Shown here: in pieces, positions 34,582 through 44,354 of the stretch | Layout: every line of letters begins with the position of its first letter | How positions within the stretch are numbered: the stretch's first letter is position 1 | From: Paenibacillus sinopodophylli | GTDB taxonomy: Bacteria; Bacillota; Bacilli; Paenibacillales; Paenibacillaceae | Length of the DNA: 64,000 nucleotides | Assembly (NCBI RefSeq): GCF_005930355.1 | Contig: NZ_VDBO01000002.1 | Coordinates: 434,001-498,000, forward strand | Direction of reading: 5' to 3' | Position numbers and translations under genes: made by a program | The notes under the pieces: model-generated | What the model was told of the DNA's origin: nothing | The model's input: only the letters and a program-made list of their open reading frames with translations | The model's database searches: none

Positions 34582-35741
34582 GCTTGGTTGGACTCGAACA
34601 GATGTTCAAGCTGCATAAGACCAGAGCCTTGTGCCAGCGTGCTGAAGCCGCGTAGCTTAATCGAACGGCACTTTAATTTCTTCTTGACGAGTTGAGGACG
34701 GGTTCCTGATCTGCATGCTAGAAGCAAGGCAGCGCCACCAGCTACATGAGGCGAGGCCATACTTGTGCCGGAGAGCTTCTTGTATGAGCCATTCAGCCAA
34801 GTCGATAAGATGTTCTCGCCAGGTGCGGTTATGCTAATCCCTTTGCCTCTGCTGCTGAAAGAGGCGATCTTGTTCGCTTTTGTTGATGCGGCAACGGCAA
34901 TTGTCTCAGTGAAGGAGGCAGGCTCATCGATTTGGCCAGCTGAATTCCCACTGTTTCCTGCTGATGCGACGATGACAATTCCTCGTTTAACCGCCTTTTT
35001 TATCGCTTGATGGAGTGTCGCGCTGCTATCCGATCCCAGAACGCCAAAGCTCATATTAATGACATTCATATGATTGTCAATACACCAGTATATGCCCTCA
35101 ATGATATCGGATACATATCCTTCTCCATCCCCGTTTAATGCTTTAACCGCATACAAATTCACCTCCGGTGCTGTACCGATTACATTCCCGTTCTTGCCAA
35201 TTGCGGCGATTATCCCTGCTACATGCGTGCCATGGCCGTTATCGTCGGCGAAAGAACCGCCATCGATCGTATTGACGCCGCCTGATATACGTAAATCTGG
35301 ATGATTCGCAATTCCAGTATCAAGCACAGCTACATTTATCGACTTGCCCCTTGTCATTTTCCATGCTTCAGGAGCTTGAATACGGCGAATATTCCATGTA
35401 ACTAAGGCTGGCGTTGTTGCTGGTGTCAATAAAGGAAGTGATGGAGAACGGAATGCTCTTTTCTGCTTTGGTATTCCGTGTGCCCGAATTTTCATATCTT
35501 TCTCGACCAGCTTAATTAACGGATTGTTTAACAAGGATTGTACCGAAGCAGCTTTGTTGAAGTGGCATCCAATAATTCGGCTATGAGGAACCGTCTTGAA
35601 TGGGTTAATGCCCATTTCTCTAAGATGCTTAAGGCAGCGTTTATAGGATTTCGTAGATCGAACCGTAATTAGTTTGCGGAAGGTATTGCTCGAAGCATGA
35701 CAGGGTGCACAGCTTTTAAATATGTTCTTCGATTTAGACAA
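34578..35741 (-). CDS. Subtilisin-like serine protease (S8)
   Basis: A 387-aa S8 peptidase with the full triad: D141 in AVLDTGIANHPDL, H170 in DNGHGTHVAGIIAA, S327 in GTSMASPHVAGGAALLL. Residues ~1-115 form a basic pro-region with four or more cysteines (CAPCH at 11-15) and no signal peptide, so the site of action is unclear; cytoplasmic or mother-cell action is possible. TTG at 35741 is chosen because TAGGAGGG lies 8 nt upstream; the longer in-frame GTG start lies before that site. It is inserted with ald between fur and yqzK. Confidence 0.88.
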   Translation of the reverse strand: MSKSKNIFKSCAPCHASSNTFRKLITVRSTKSYKRCLKHLREMGINPFKTVPHSRIIGCHFNKAASVQSLLNNPLIKLVEKDMKIRAHGIPKQKRAFRSPSLPLLTPATTPALVTWNIRRIQAPEAWKMTRGKSINVAVLDTGIANHPDLRISGGVNTIDGGSFADDNGHGTHVAGIIAAIGKNGNVIGTAPEVNLYAVKALNGDGEGYVSDIIEGIYWCIDNHMNVINMSFGVLGSDSSATLHQAIKKAVKRGIVIVASAGNSGNSAGQIDEPASFTETIAVAASTKANKIASFSSRGKGISITAPGENILSTWLNGSYKKLSGTSMASPHVAGGAALLLACRSGTRPQLVKKKLKCRSIKLRGFSTLAQGSGLMQLEHLFESNQA

Positions 35742-35993
35742 TGACGTTACCCTCCTAAATTGAGAAATCACATTTTTTTAGTTTATGGAAGGAAGACGAC
35801 TTAGGTATGGGTGCTTGCCAAGAGCACACATATTTTTTGAAATATAACAAAACATAGAAGCAACGCAGCGGTGCTGCAAACATAATGCCGATACCCATAA
35901 AGAAATGGACGATCATTCAGAGGCTCATTGTCATACAACATAGAAAGCACAGATTTAAGCAGCTTGATGAGCGTGAGCGAGGAGGAGTTAGGT

Positions 35994-37136
35994 ATGATTG
36001 TGGGGGTTCCGAAGGAAATAAAGCAGAGCGAATACCGGGTAGCATTAACGCCGGCAGGTGTAACGATGCTGGCTGCAGCAGGGCATAAGGTGATTGTTCA
36101 GACGGGAGCGGGAAGCGGGAGCGGGTTTGAGGACACGGACTATGTTCGCGAGGGAGCTGAGATTGTCTCAGAGGCAGCAGAGGTTTGGTCGCGGGCAGAA
36201 ATGATTATGAAGGTGAAGGAGCCGCTGGCTGAGGAATTTGGTTATTTTCGAGAAGGACTGCTGCTATTCACATACTTGCATCTAGCTGCGGCGCCGGAAT
36301 TGACAAGAGCGCTGGTGAATAAAGGCGTAACAGGTATTGCCTATGAGACGATACAGCTAGGGAATGGCAGTCTTCCCCTCTTGACGCCGATGAGTGAGGT
36401 CGCAGGCAGGATGTCTGTGCAAGTAGGCGCTCAGTTTTTAGAAGCGTTCAATGGAGGAAGAGGCGTGCTATTAGGTGGCGTACCCGGTGTCCCACCAGCT
36501 GAGGTAGTCATTATAGGCGGAGGGATTGTGGGTACGAATGCTGCCAAAATTGCACTTGGTATGGGTGCGAATGTCGTTATTCTGGAGAGAAGCGCTGATC
36601 GAATGCGATATTTGGATGATATATTCGGAGGGCGTGTACGTACGTTGATGTCAAGTCCGTATCAAATTGCCGATGCGGTGGCCAAGGCAGATTTGTTAAT
36701 TGGCGCGGTACTTATTCCAGGAGCGCGCGCTCCGCATCTGGTCACAGAGCAAATGGTGCAGGGGATGAAAAAAGGAGCCGTTATCGTTGACGTTGCGGTG
36801 GACCAGGGCGGCTCTATCGCAACGGTTGATCGGCCAACGACCCATAAGGACCCGATCTATATTAAGCACGGCGTTGTGCATTATGCCGTTGCCAATATTC
36901 CAGGCGCTGTACCTCGGACCTCTACGTTCGCACTAACGAACGTTACGATAACCTATGCGCTTGAATTGGCAAACGATGGCATGGAAGCGGTCCGGCGCAG
37001 CATACCTTTGCAGAAGGGTGTGAACACGCATGCGGGTAATGTGACGTATGAGCCAGTTGCTTCTGCTGCTGGGTTGCCTTATGTTCCGCTTGAGAAATGG
37101 CTGGACAGCGTACCGTACGATCGATTGAGCGATTAA
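35994..37136 (+). CDS. ald: Alanine dehydrogenase
   Basis: A 380-aa enzyme. [20 protein letters not shown] begins the protein, catalytic Lys and His occur in [11 protein letters not shown] (~75) and HLAAAPEL (~96), and the NAD loop [20 protein letters not shown] is near 172. ATG at 35994 follows GAGGAGG; an in-frame ATG 66 nt upstream is rejected. It catalyses reversible deamination of L-alanine to pyruvate, important in sporulation and germination. Confidence 0.95.
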   Translation: MIVGVPKEIKQSEYRVALTPAGVTMLAAAGHKVIVQTGAGSGSGFEDTDYVREGAEIVSEAAEVWSRAEMIMKVKEPLAEEFGYFREGLLLFTYLHLAAAPELTRALVNKGVTGIAYETIQLGNGSLPLLTPMSEVAGRMSVQVGAQFLEAFNGGRGVLLGGVPGVPPAEVVIIGGGIVGTNAAKIALGMGANVVILERSADRMRYLDDIFGGRVRTLMSSPYQIADAVAKADLLIGAVLIPGARAPHLVTEQMVQGMKKGAVIVDVAVDQGGSIATVDRPTTHKDPIYIKHGVVHYAVANIPGAVPRTSTFALTNVTITYALELANDGMEAVRRSIPLQKGVNTHAGNVTYEPVASAAGLPYVPLEKWLDSVPYDRLSD

Positions 37137-37150
37137 TGACATATTTATGA

Positions 37151-37206
37151 CAGCCTCCTCATATGGTGATACGGACGAGCAAACGTATTGCACATAAAGG
37201 AGGCTG
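37151..37206 (+). promoter_or_regulatory. Stem-loop sequestering the yqzK ribosome binding site
   Basis: CAGCCTCCT at 37151-37159 is a perfect 9-nt complement of AGGAGGCTG at 37198-37206, which contains the yqzK Shine-Dalgarno sequence. The loop is 38 nt. On a transcript reading through from ald the site would be masked. Confidence 0.5.
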
Positions 37207-37212
37207 GTTTGT

Positions 37213-37446
37213 ATGGTTTTTTCGATTCGAAGATGGACGAGCCGCATCTTTTTTATTATTATATTTACTTTGCTGCTATGTTTGGTAACCGGAAGCTATC
37301 GCTGGCTCGCTGATGCGATCTCTCCGGTACATCCCTATCGTGAGCCTAAGGGCGCGTCATTAAAAGTTTTTGTCACCGATCCAGGCTCTCCTGATAGTAA
37401 AGATGTGGCTGATCGCCTGCGGTGGTTTTATTGGTATGGCGAATAA
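37213..37446 (+). CDS. yqzK: YqzK family protein (DUF4227)
   Basis: A 77-aa protein with one N-terminal membrane helix (residues ~10-30) and a C-terminal segment YREPKGASLKVFV...DRLRWFYWYGE typical of the family. B. subtilis yqzK lies between fur and xerD. Function unknown. The ribosome site AGGAGG is well spaced but can be paired with an upstream segment. Confidence 0.85.
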   Translation: MVFSIRRWTSRIFFIIIFTLLLCLVTGSYRWLADAISPVHPYREPKGASLKVFVTDPGSPDSKDVADRLRWFYWYGE

Positions 37447-37564
37447 ATCATCGTCCACGCTAAATGGATTAGATTTGGTAACAAGCAGGATTAATAGAGT
37501 CGAATGTTGAATGTTTTTGTAGAAAAGCATGTTCAGCCATGTGTCTGATTTGAAAGGAAGTCCA

Positions 37565-38455
37565 ATGAAAGCTCATTTAATTCGATACATTCAAGAACTG
37601 TGTTCAGAACGTAGGTTAGCAGGCAATACGCTGGCTTCCTATGAACGTGATTTGAATCAATTCATTCATTTTTTGCAGGAGCAGGGTCTGCTCGACATTA
37701 GTGATGTGCAGAGGCATCATATCTCAACGTATATGCTTCATTTGAAGGAGCAAGGAAGAAAAGCGGCTACGCTGTCGAGACATATCGTTTCGGTGCGCGC
37801 CTTTTTTCATTTCTTGGTCGTTCAAGGCTACCTAGTTGCGAATCCCTCCATTTACTTAGAGGCGCCTAAGCAAGAGAAGAAGGCACCTAGCATCTTGAGT
37901 GTCGATCTGACGGGCACACTGCTTGAGACTCCAAATAGCGAAAGTGCAGCAGGTAAACGTGATAAAGCGATGCTGGAGCTCATTTATGCGACAGGTATTC
38001 GAGTATCTGAGTTGGTGGCGTTGAATGTTGAGCATATTCATTTGCAATTCGCTTATATTCAATGTATCGGTAGGGGACAGAAGGAACGGATTGTTCCCTT
38101 CGGGCGCCTAGCTGGCGAAGCGCTGTCAGCCTATATGCAAGCGGGCAGGAATGAGCTGTTGACGAATAGGGAGTCGGAATCGGCTTTATTTTTGAACCAT
38201 TTGGGGACGCGTTTGACAAGACAGGGTTTTTGGAAGACGATTAAGAAGCACGCGAAGGAAGCGGGAATCGTTCAGGATATAACGCCGCATACCCTCAGGC
38301 ACTCTGTTGCAGCACATTTGCTGGACAATGGGGCTGATGTAAGAGCCGTTCAGGAGCTGCTAGGGCATGCCGATATCTCAACGACGCTGAAATATGCACA
38401 AGTTTCGAAGCTGCGGATGAAAGAAACGTATAATCAGTCACATCCGCGTGCATAG
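37565..38455 (+). CDS. xerD: Tyrosine recombinase XerD
   Basis: A 296-aa tyrosine recombinase with an N-terminal SAM-like core-binding domain and the catalytic residues R146 (GIRVSEL), H242 and R245 (HTLRHS), H268 (GHADI) and Y277 (KYAQ). ATG at 37565 follows AAAGGAAG; the upstream in-frame start is rejected. With XerC or CodV it resolves chromosome dimers at dif. Position before drm and pupG matches B. subtilis xerD (ripX). Confidence 0.94.
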   Translation: MKAHLIRYIQELCSERRLAGNTLASYERDLNQFIHFLQEQGLLDISDVQRHHISTYMLHLKEQGRKAATLSRHIVSVRAFFHFLVVQGYLVANPSIYLEAPKQEKKAPSILSVDLTGTLLETPNSESAAGKRDKAMLELIYATGIRVSELVALNVEHIHLQFAYIQCIGRGQKERIVPFGRLAGEALSAYMQAGRNELLTNRESESALFLNHLGTRLTRQGFWKTIKKHAKEAGIVQDITPHTLRHSVAAHLLDNGADVRAVQELLGHADISTTLKYAQVSKLRMKETYNQSHPRA

Positions 38456-38500
38456 AGCATCCCAAGACAAAGATTCATCACAGAGGAGGAAATCATACTT

Positions 38501-39688
38501 ATGAAATTTGATCGTATTGCGGTTGTTGTTTTGGATAGCGTAGGAATAGGGGAACTTCCGGATGCTGAAGCATTCGGCGACCTCGGATCGCATACGCTTG
38601 GACATATTGCGGAACATGTGCCGACATTGGAGCTTCCTCATTTAAGACAATGGGGACTTGATCGTATTGCACCGATTCATACATGGAAGCCCGCAACTGA
38701 AGCGCCTGCAGCAGCCTACTTTGGCAAGATGGCGGAGATTTCTGTAGGTAAAGACACGATGACGGGACATTGGGAGCTAATGGGACTGGAGCTTACGGTA
38801 CCTTTTCAGACGTTCCCGGAGGGCTTTCCTCCCGAGCTGCTTGGTCCATTCGAGGAACGCACAGGCCGCAAGGTTATTGGCAATAAGCCTGCCAGCGGAA
38901 CCGAGATATTGGATGAGCTTGGTGCTGAGCAAATGGAAACAGGGGCTTGGATCGTCTATACGTCAGCGGACAGCGTGTTTCAAATTGCTGCGCATGAGGA
39001 CGTCATTCCGCTCGAAGAGCTCTATCGTGCCTGCGAGATTGCAAGAGAACTGACGATGGATGAACGGTTTACGGTAGGCCGGGTCATTGCAAGGCCTTAT
39101 CTGGGGGAGCCAGGAGCGTTCAAACGGACACCGAACCGTCATGATTATGCGGTTAAGCCTCCTCAGCCAACGGTGCTTAATGCGCTGAAGGACGCGGGCT
39201 ATGATTCAATTGCCATTGGCAAAATCAACGATATTTTTGATGGAGAAGGTATTACCGCCTCCTCGCCAACTAAGAGCAATGCTGACGGCATAGCCAAAAC
39301 AATCGAGCAGCTGCAGCAGCCATTTAAAGGCATGCTCTTTACTAACCTTGTCGACTTCGACTCGCTGTATGGACATCGACGCGATCCGGTTGGCTATGCA
39401 GGCGCTTTGGAGGAGTTCGATCGATCGGTTCCTGAATTGATGGCACAGCTCAGCGAGCGTGACCTGCTGATCGTCACAGCTGACCACGGGAATGATCCTG
39501 TTCATCCTGGAACAGATCACACGCGTGAATACGTTCCGATCCTATTGTACAGCCCAGCGTTTAAGGAACCGAGAGAGCTTCCCGTACGTTCAACCTTCTC
39601 GGATTTAGGTGCAACGATTGCTGACAATTTCGGCGTAAAAGCACCGCCGAATGGTACAAGCTTCCTAGCGGCATTGCAAGTGAAATAG
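38501..39688 (+). CDS. deoB: Phosphopentomutase
   Basis: A 395-aa enzyme of the alkaline phosphatase superfamily. [15 protein letters not shown] at the start and the metal motifs TADHGNDP and [12 protein letters not shown] near residue 330 are diagnostic; [13 protein letters not shown] holds the phosphorylated threonine. It converts ribose 1-phosphate to ribose 5-phosphate, using products of the neighbouring phosphorylases. GAGGAGG precedes the ATG. Confidence 0.95.
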   Translation: MKFDRIAVVVLDSVGIGELPDAEAFGDLGSHTLGHIAEHVPTLELPHLRQWGLDRIAPIHTWKPATEAPAAAYFGKMAEISVGKDTMTGHWELMGLELTVPFQTFPEGFPPELLGPFEERTGRKVIGNKPASGTEILDELGAEQMETGAWIVYTSADSVFQIAAHEDVIPLEELYRACEIARELTMDERFTVGRVIARPYLGEPGAFKRTPNRHDYAVKPPQPTVLNALKDAGYDSIAIGKINDIFDGEGITASSPTKSNADGIAKTIEQLQQPFKGMLFTNLVDFDSLYGHRRDPVGYAGALEEFDRSVPELMAQLSERDLLIVTADHGNDPVHPGTDHTREYVPILLYSPAFKEPRELPVRSTFSDLGATIADNFGVKAPPNGTSFLAALQVK

Positions 39689-39752
39689 ACGGGTTAACGA
39701 AACGTACATTCGGGAAAACAGACAAATGCTATTATTTTAGGAGGAATTAAAT

Positions 39753-40592
39753 ATGACAACTATTACAGCAGCAGGACTTACGGCCGCGCATATCAAGGAA
39801 GCGGCATCCTATATTGAAAGCAAAACAGAGCAGCGTCCAGAAATCGGACTCATAATGGGTTCAGGACTAGGCGTGCTGGGCGATCATTTGGAGAATGCCG
39901 TTACGATTCAATATCATGATATTCCGCACTTTCCAATCTCGACTGTTGAAGGGCATGCTGGCGAGCTCTTAATCGGAACACTCTCAGGAAAAACCGTTAT
40001 TCTCATGCGTGGCCGATTCCATATGTATGAGGGATATGGGCCGGAGCTAACCGCATTCCCTGTTCGCGTCATGAAGGCGCTAGGCGTCAAATCGCTGCTT
40101 GTCACTAATGCAGCAGGCGGAATTAATACTGATTATGAAGCAGGCAACTTGATGCTCATCTCAGATCATATTAATTTCACAGGCAAAAATCCGCTTATCG
40201 GTCCAAATGACAATGAGCTCGGAGTCAGGTTTCCGGATATGTCGGAAGCATACAGCAAGCGCCTAAGAACGATTGCCCGCGATATTGCAGTTAAGCAAGG
40301 CTTCACGCTTCGGGAAGGCGTATATGCAGGTCTGCTAGGTCCAACTTACGAGACACCGGCAGAGATTCGAATGCTGAGAGTTCTTGGCGCCGATGCTGTC
40401 GGAATGTCGACTGTTGCAGAAGTTATTGCCGCGCGGCATTCGGGAATAGAAGTCGTCGGAATTTCGTGTATTAGCAATATGGCAGCAGGTATTTTGGATC
40501 AGCCCTTGTCTCATGCAGAAGTAATGGAAACCACTGAACGAGTCAAGTCCCAATTTTTGGGTCTGGTTAACGCATTGATTGCTGTCATGTAA
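39753..40592 (+). CDS. pupG: Purine nucleoside phosphorylase
   Basis: A 279-aa trimeric-type phosphorylase. GLIMGSGLGVLGDHLEN binds phosphate, GHAGELLIGTLSGKTV and MRGRFHMYEGY follow, and LLVTNAAGGINTDYEAG is the family signature. It splits guanosine and inosine to free base and ribose 1-phosphate. It forms a drm-pupG pair as in B. subtilis. Confidence 0.95.
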   Translation: MTTITAAGLTAAHIKEAASYIESKTEQRPEIGLIMGSGLGVLGDHLENAVTIQYHDIPHFPISTVEGHAGELLIGTLSGKTVILMRGRFHMYEGYGPELTAFPVRVMKALGVKSLLVTNAAGGINTDYEAGNLMLISDHINFTGKNPLIGPNDNELGVRFPDMSEAYSKRLRTIARDIAVKQGFTLREGVYAGLLGPTYETPAEIRMLRVLGADAVGMSTVAEVIAARHSGIEVVGISCISNMAAGILDQPLSHAEVMETTERVKSQFLGLVNALIAVM

Positions 40593-40697
40593 GGTATTTT
40601 GTAACACAATTGTAACATTCCCGTCGACTCATTATGACAGTGTTTTTTTTGTGATTCGTCGTATAATGTCCATGATCAAAGAAAGATGGAGTGGACT

Positions 40698-40865
40698 ATG
40701 AATATGGACAAGCAATTACTCACACAGATGGAGCAGTTGCGCAAAAAGATGATCGAAGCGGCTCTGTTGAATGAAAGCCTTCAGCATTTGGACGTGCTTA
40801 TGCTTAGCCAGTCACTTGATGAGATCATCGTCCAGGTGCAGAAGAGGGAACGGCGTGCTTTATAA
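40698..40865 (+). CDS. Spo0E-like aspartyl-phosphate phosphatase
   Basis: A 55-aa two-helix protein: MNMDKQLLTQMEQLRKKMIE, then a second helix with SQSLDEIIVQVQKRE. The SQ-LD motif is the active-site signature of Spo0E-family phosphatases, which remove phosphate from Spo0A. ATG at 40698 follows GATGGAGTG; ATG at 40704 is an alternative. A TATAAT at 40662-40667 may serve as -10 without a clear -35. It sits between pupG and pdp, far from spo0A. Confidence 0.85.
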   Translation: MNMDKQLLTQMEQLRKKMIEAALLNESLQHLDVLMLSQSLDEIIVQVQKRERRAL

Positions 40866-40901
40866 GCTTATTAATATGGGATTTGGAATGGAGAGGGAGA
40901 T

Positions 40902-42236
40902 ATGCGGTCGGTAGATATAATACATAAGAAAAGAGACGGTGGCGAGCTGACCGCTTCGGAGTTAACTTTTCTGATTGATGGATATACCCGCGGTGATATT
41001 CCTGACTATCAGCTATCGGCGTGGGCGATGGCTGTATTTTTCCGTGGAATGACAGCGAAGGAAACGGCAGCATTAACGCTAGCGATGGCTAATTCAGGCG
41101 ATCAAGTCGATCTAGGCCCGATAAGCGGCATTAAAGTCGACAAGCATAGTACAGGCGGAGTAGGAGACAAAACAACCTTAATTCTCGGGCCATTGGTTGC
41201 ATCGGTGGGCATTCCAGTTGCGAAAATGTCGGGTAGAGGCTTAGGCCATACCGGCGGAACGATAGATAAGCTCGAATCGATTGAGGGCTTCCGTACGGAG
41301 CTGTCTCGTGAGAAATTCATTTCTCAGGTCAATGATATTGGACTGTCCGTAATCGGTCAGAGCGGTAATCTTGCTCCAGCAGACAAGAAGCTTTACGCTC
41401 TGAGGGATGTCACAGCTACAGTGGAGTCGATTCCACTCATTGCAAGCTCTGTTATGAGCAAGAAGATTGCAGCCGGGGCAGATGCCATTGTACTAGACGT
41501 TAAAACGGGAAGCGGAGCGTTTATGAAGACGCTTGAGGATTCTGAGAAGCTGGCGAGTGCAATGGTTGCGATTGGAACAGAAGTAGGCCGGAACACGGCA
41601 GCCGTTATCAGCGATATGGATCAACCGCTCGGTTTTGCGATCGGCAATGCGCTCGAGGTTCACGAATCCATTGAAACGCTCAAAGGCAATGGTCCTGAGG
41701 ATCTTACGGAGCTTTGCCTGACACTCGGCGCTCATATGGTCGTGCTTGGCGGGAAGTCAGACGATGTAGAATCAGCGAAGGAGCTGCTGCGGGAGCAAAT
41801 CAAGAACGGGGCTGCACTGGAGAAGTTCAAAGCATTCATTGCTGCACAAGGCGGTGACATGGCGATAGCTGATGATCCTTCCAGACTGCCGCAAGCACTT
41901 ATTCTAATTGAAGTGACAGCTGATCAAACTGGCTTCGTGCAAGCGATTGAGGCTGAACAGTTGGGGCTTGCTGCTATGCTTCTAGGAGCAGGTAGAGCAA
42001 CCAAAGAGGCGGAAATTGATTACGCAGTCGGTGTTGTGTTGCGTAAGAAAGTTGGCGATTCCATAAATGCCGGAGATACGCTTGCTGTGCTCCATGTCAG
42101 GGAAGCGAATGAGTCAGCTAAGGAAGTGGCTGTCAAAGTAAGAGAAGCCTATACGATTACAGAATCGAAGCCTGAGCCACGAGCGCTATTGTTATCCGTA
42201 ATAACAGCGCAGGGTGTGCAACGGTATAACGAATAG
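40902..42236 (+). CDS. pdp: Pyrimidine-nucleoside phosphorylase
   Basis: A 444-aa phosphorylase. The signature [18 protein letters not shown] near residue 110 and [21 protein letters not shown] near 83 bind phosphate and nucleoside. GGAGAGGGAGA precedes the ATG. It splits uridine, thymidine and deoxyuridine. It completes the nucleoside salvage block with deoB and pupG. Confidence 0.95.
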   Translation: MRSVDIIHKKRDGGELTASELTFLIDGYTRGDIPDYQLSAWAMAVFFRGMTAKETAALTLAMANSGDQVDLGPISGIKVDKHSTGGVGDKTTLILGPLVASVGIPVAKMSGRGLGHTGGTIDKLESIEGFRTELSREKFISQVNDIGLSVIGQSGNLAPADKKLYALRDVTATVESIPLIASSVMSKKIAAGADAIVLDVKTGSGAFMKTLEDSEKLASAMVAIGTEVGRNTAAVISDMDQPLGFAIGNALEVHESIETLKGNGPEDLTELCLTLGAHMVVLGGKSDDVESAKELLREQIKNGAALEKFKAFIAAQGGDMAIADDPSRLPQALILIEVTADQTGFVQAIEAEQLGLAAMLLGAGRATKEAEIDYAVGVVLRKKVGDSINAGDTLAVLHVREANESAKEVAVKVREAYTITESKPEPRALLLSVITAQGVQRYNE

Positions 42237-42247
42237 AATGGATCATG

Positions 42248-42282
42248 AATCCGTCCTCCAATTAGGGGGACGGATTTTTTTT
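42248..42282 (+). terminator. Terminator after pdp
   Basis: AATCCGTCC pairs with GGGACGGATT, followed by eight T residues. Confidence 0.93.
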
Positions 42283-42304
42283 GAACGTAGGAGTGCGTTC
42301 GCCT

Positions 42305-42358
42305 TTGTTCCCAGATTTCACCCCCTGAGGAGGATGAATACAGGAAATCTGGGAACAA
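42305..42358. repeat. Perfect 15-bp inverted repeat upstream of dacF
   Basis: TTGTTCCCAGATTTC at 42305-42319 and its exact complement at 42344-42358 flank a 24-nt spacer containing GAGGAGGATG. No T-run follows, so it is not a normal terminator. The rest of the 317-nt pdp-dacF gap shows no clear sigma-F promoter that I can defend. Confidence 0.8.
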
Positions 42359-42553
42359 CAGCGATCGGAAGCCCGCTCTTTATGGCAGCGGTAATTCAGC
42401 TTCACCTAAGTCGTTCAAATCATTCTATCGATTTGGAATAATTTCCAGCTGAGAAGTCAACACTGAAGAGAGAAAGCTAAGCGACGTGTGTCGCAATTGT
42501 CATATGCTGCGAAGCTATGCGCATGGCATAAAACTTTTCAGGAGGAGATCCAG

Positions 42554-43756
42554 TTGAAAAAACGTTCTATGAAGCTATGTCTACTTATTCTTGTATTCGC
42601 CCTTGCTATGCCGGCCGCCGTATTTGCTGCCGTAGAGCCTACGCCTGCACCGGGGCCAGCGCCTAGCAGCCAAACGCCTAACGCGAATTTGGCACCTTCC
42701 GCGCGGTCTGCCATATTGATGGATGCAGACAGCGGCACGGTCATTTACGAGAAGAACAGCCATGCCAAGCTTCCGCCGGCAAGCATCACGAAGGTTATGA
42801 CTATGCTGCTCATTATGGAGGCACTTGATGATGGCAAGATAAAGCTGACGGACAAGGTCCAAACCAGCGAATATGCCGCTTCAATGGGGGGTTCACAAAT
42901 CTTCCTTGAGCCAGGCGAAGAAATGACGGTTGACGACATGATCAAAGGAATAGCGCTTGCTTCGGGCAATGATGCATCTGTGGCGATGGCTGAGAAGCTT
43001 GCTGGCACAGAGCAGCAATTTGTTACGATGATGAATGAGCGGGCTCAGCAGCTTGGCATGAATGATACCCAGTTTTCGAATCCGAACGGTCTGCCAGTCG
43101 CCAATCATTACTCATCGGCACATGACATTGCAGTGATGTCGCGAGAGCTGCTGAAGCACTCCGAAGTGACCAAATATACGGGGCTCTATCAGGACTATTT
43201 GCGCAAATCGTCCGAGAAGCCTTTCTGGCTGGTAAATACGAATAAGCTTGTTCGTTTCTACAGCGGAGCTGATGGTTTGAAAACAGGTTTCACTAGTGAA
43301 GCGAAATACTGCCTGTCGGCAACAGCCAAGCGCGATAATATGCGCGTAATCGCTGTCGTTATGGGCGAGCCGGATACGAAAACCCGCAATGCGGAAGTAT
43401 CGCAGATGTTCGATTATACGTTCGCTCAGTATATGAATCACTCACTTATCCAAGAAGGCGAATCGATGGGGACGCTGCATATTGAGAAGGGTACAGCACC
43501 GGAGCTTCCACTCGTAGCGAAGCATACATACAGCGTACTTCTGAAAAAAGGCAGTCAAACGAAGGATATTCGTTACGAACTGAAGATCGACGGACCTCTT
43601 AAAGCACCGATACAAATTGGTCAGCCAATTGGCAAGCTCGTCGTGTATCAAGGTGATCAGGTACTCAAACAATTTGATGTAGATGCACCGTTGTCGGTGG
43701 AACGTGCAGGATGGTGGAAATTGCTTAAACGATCCTTCACTGGTTTGTTTGCCTAA
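42554..43756 (+). CDS. dacF: D-alanyl-D-alanine carboxypeptidase DacF
   Basis: A 400-aa penicillin-binding protein with a signal peptide (residues ~6-25, cleavage near VFAA), a Pro-rich spacer, and the S11 motifs S77-I-T-K80, SGN in LASGNDAS, and KTG in DGLKTGFT. A C-terminal PBP5-like domain ends in an amphipathic helix. TTG at 42554 follows AGGAGGAG; ATG at 42569 is possible. It trims peptidoglycan stem peptides; in B. subtilis dacF is forespore-specific and precedes spoIIA, as here. Confidence 0.93.
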   Translation: MKKRSMKLCLLILVFALAMPAAVFAAVEPTPAPGPAPSSQTPNANLAPSARSAILMDADSGTVIYEKNSHAKLPPASITKVMTMLLIMEALDDGKIKLTDKVQTSEYAASMGGSQIFLEPGEEMTVDDMIKGIALASGNDASVAMAEKLAGTEQQFVTMMNERAQQLGMNDTQFSNPNGLPVANHYSSAHDIAVMSRELLKHSEVTKYTGLYQDYLRKSSEKPFWLVNTNKLVRFYSGADGLKTGFTSEAKYCLSATAKRDNMRVIAVVMGEPDTKTRNAEVSQMFDYTFAQYMNHSLIQEGESMGTLHIEKGTAPELPLVAKHTYSVLLKKGSQTKDIRYELKIDGPLKAPIQIGQPIGKLVVYQGDQVLKQFDVDAPLSVERAGWWKLLKRSFTGLFA

Positions 43757-43781
43757 ATAAAAGAAGTCGTTATTTCACTCG

Positions 43782-43823
43782 TTTTTTGTCATCTCTTAGC
43801 GGTATGCTTCTAGTTTTGTCGGC
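43782..43823 (+). promoter_or_regulatory. 0A-box-like sites upstream of spoIIA
   Basis: TTTTTTGTCAT at 43782-43792 and TTTTGTCGGC at 43814-43823 each resemble the 0A consensus TTTTTGTCRAA with one to three mismatches, just upstream of a sigma-H promoter. Confidence 0.5.
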
Positions 43824-43825
43824 AT

Positions 43826-43854
43826 GCAGGAAAAGCGTGCCAAATTGGAGAATT
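43826..43854 (+). promoter_or_regulatory. Sigma-H promoter of the spoIIA operon
   Basis: GCAGGAAAA at 43826-43834 is an exact match to RnAGGAWWW. Twelve nt later GGAGAATT at 43847-43854 matches RnnGAATW. It lies about 145 nt before spoIIAA; B. subtilis spoIIA is sigma-H and Spo0A dependent. Confidence 0.75.
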
Positions 43855-44000
43855 GCTAGTTCTATCTCGGCATGTGCAGCACGGCGGATTCTGATTCCCT
43901 CAGATCAATCGCTGTTGTGCGGTGGAATGTAAGGAAGGTCAGCTATTCACGGCTGCTTCTTTCTTATGTTGGAAAAAACCTAGAGGAGTTGAACAGCATA

Positions 44001-44354
44001 ATGAGTCTGCAAGCTGAATTAGAGCAATACCGCAATGTGCTGATCGTAAGGCTTCGCGGCGAACTGGATCACCATACGGCCGATGGCGTGCGCTATAAGA
44101 TGGAGGAAGCCATTCTCCGTGGAAGCAGCGAGCATGTCATTCTTAGCTTGAAGGAGCTGCAGTTCATGGACAGTTCCGGTCTTGGCGTAATTCTAGGAAG
44201 GTACAAGCAGGTGAAGAGCAAAGGCGGGAAAATGGTCGTATGCGATGTGAATCCGAACGTTCATCGGTTATTCGAGTTGTCGGGTTTGTTCAAAATTTTG
44301 ACGATTCACGATAATGAGCGAAATGCAATTTCTAGTTTGGAGGTGGTGTCATGA
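44001..44354 (+). CDS. spoIIAA: Anti-sigma-F factor antagonist SpoIIAA
   Basis: A 117-aa STAS-domain protein, the same length as in B. subtilis. [28 protein letters not shown] with phospho-acceptor S58, and [11 protein letters not shown] are diagnostic. ATG at 44001 follows GAGGAG at 12 nt. Dephosphorylated by SpoIIE, it displaces SpoIIAB from sigma-F. The stop overlaps the spoIIAB start by 4 nt. Confidence 0.97.
   Translation: MSLQAELEQYRNVLIVRLRGELDHHTADGVRYKMEEAILRGSSEHVILSLKELQFMDSSGLGVILGRYKQVKSKGGKMVVCDVNPNVHRLFELSGLFKILTIHDNERNAISSLEVVS

Noticed and set aside
35696-35711. CAPCH in the protease N-terminus looks like a c-type haem motif
   Set aside because: There is no signal peptide, and the rest of the protein is a subtilisin; a chance CxxCH in a Cys-rich pro-region is more likely.
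42334-42441. 35-codon frame MNTGNLGTTAIGSPLFMAAV... after the 15-bp inverted repeat
   Set aside because: Its GAGGAGG directly abuts the ATG with no spacing, and it has no recognisable features.
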